In this document: positions 5,172-5,816 of the stretch, in pieces
How positions within the stretch are numbered: position 1 is the stretch's first letter
Layout: every line of letters starts with the position of its first letter
DNA from: Oscillospiraceae bacterium
GTDB lineage: Bacteria > Bacillota > Clostridia > UBA1381
Length of the DNA: 5,816 nucleotides
NCBI GenBank assembly: GCA_022508725.1
Contig: JAFLUR010000152.1
Coordinates: 1 to 5,816, forward strand
Direction: 5' to 3'
The notes under the pieces: generated by a model
Told to the model about the DNA's origin: nothing
The model's input: only the letters and a program-made list of their open reading frames with translations
Databases searched by the model: none
Made by a program: the position numbers and the translations under genes

Positions 5172-5816
5172 ATGAAAAAGAACCTGACGGAAATCGTATT
5201 TATTCTTGACAGAAGCGGCTCTATGGGCGGACTTGAAAAGGACACTATCGGCGGATACAATTCCATGCTTGCAAAGCAGAGGAACGAAACGGGCGAGGCG
5301 CTTATTTCAACGGTGCTGTTCGACAATGAAATCACCGTAATTCATGATCGTGTTCCCATAAAGGAAGTGGCGGACATTACCGAGCGTGAATATTACGTTC
5401 GCGGATGCACTGCACTCCTTGATGCAGTCGGCGGTGCGTTGCATCACATCGGGAATGTACACAAATATGCCCGCGAGGAAGACGTGCCGGAAAAGACGCT
5501 GTTTATAATAACGACAGACGGCATGGAAAACGCAAGCTGCCGTTACGGCTACGATAAGGTAAAGACAATGATCGAGCGGCAGAAATCAAAGTACGGTTGG
5601 GAATTCCTGTTCCTCGGCGCTAATATCGACTCGGCGGAGATGGGTGCGAAAATCGGCATTGACCGGGATTTTACCGTTGATTACAAAAGCGACGGAGTGG
5701 GTACGAGTTTAAATTACGAGGTAATGAGCGAGGCGATTTCGTATGCGCGAAGCTCCGGTGCGGCTCCGATTGATAAAAACTGGAAGAAACGAATTGAGGA
5801 CAGATTCAAAAAAGAG
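5172..5816 (+). CDS. von Willebrand factor A (vWA) domain protein, 3' end outside window
   Basis: The ATG at 5172 follows GAGAGG (5157-5162), and 215 codons run to the window end without a stop, so the end is missing. The protein is a cytoplasmic vWA domain: no signal peptide or membrane segment is seen. The metal-ion-dependent adhesion site (MIDAS) is complete, with D13-x-S15-x-S17 in FILDRSGSM, T80 in RGCTALLDA and D116 in TTDGMEN, so it should bind Mg2+ and a partner protein. Conserved-looking blocks include DTIGGYNSM (24-32), WEFLFLGANID (143-153) and NYEVMSEAI (181-189). Residues 200-215 are basic and helical, which suggests that the end is near. vWA proteins of this type are usually scaffolds or chaperone partners, not enzymes. 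The gene probably shares the macro gene's transcript. The partner and exact role are unknown. Confidence 0.9.
   Translation, partial: MKKNLTEIVFILDRSGSMGGLEKDTIGGYNSMLAKQRNETGEALISTVLFDNEITVIHDRVPIKEVADITEREYYVRGCTALLDAVGGALHHIGNVHKYAREEDVPEKTLFIITTDGMENASCRYGYDKVKTMIERQKSKYGWEFLFLGANIDSAEMGAKIGIDRDFTVDYKSDGVGTSLNYEVMSEAISYARSSGAAPIDKNWKKRIEDRFKKE

Overview
The window looks like chromosomal DNA of an anaerobic, fermentative member of the Clostridia, possibly an Oscillospiraceae/Ruminococcus-type gut or rumen bacterium. The reasons are a full-length bifunctional AdhE, a good match to the Clostridia-type Rex operator upstream of it, strong AGGAG-type ribosome binding sites, sigma-A-like promoters in AT-rich spacers, and a macro-domain gene followed by a von Willebrand A (vWA) gene. 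The species cannot be fixed from sequence alone.

Layout. Bases 1-168 hold no gene I can assign, only a 9-bp inverted repeat and short ambiguous open ends. Bases 169-433 are an elaborate control region: two similar promoter units about 80 bp apart, a Rex-type operator, a second weaker Rex-like site at the start point of the first promoter, and a leader hairpin. They drive adhE (434-3037), acetaldehyde/alcohol dehydrogenase. One base after its stop codon begins a small APH/choline-kinase-like phosphotransferase gene (3039-3788), whose ribosome binding site lies inside the adhE end. After it comes a decayed copy of the last ~88 bp of adhE (3803-3889), then a strong rho-independent terminator (3911-3949). 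The phosphotransferase gene is therefore flanked by direct repeats of the adhE 3' end.

A second transcription unit starts at a near-consensus promoter (3969-3997). It encodes a macro-domain protein with a C-terminal helix-turn-helix-like region (4046-5059). After a 112-bp gap comes a vWA protein with an intact MIDAS metal site (5172-5816), cut off by the window end.

How they work together. AdhE regenerates NAD+ by reducing acetyl-CoA to ethanol, and the Rex-type operator would tie its expression to the NADH/NAD+ ratio. The phosphotransferase is probably co-translated with AdhE, but its substrate is unknown. The macro and vWA proteins look like a two-gene module, plausibly an ADP-ribose or nucleotide-linked stress function. 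A dyad resembling the Rex site covers the macro promoter, so both units could respond to redox state; that last link is speculative. The most unusual item seen directly in the sequence is the adhE 3'-end relic beyond the phosphotransferase gene.
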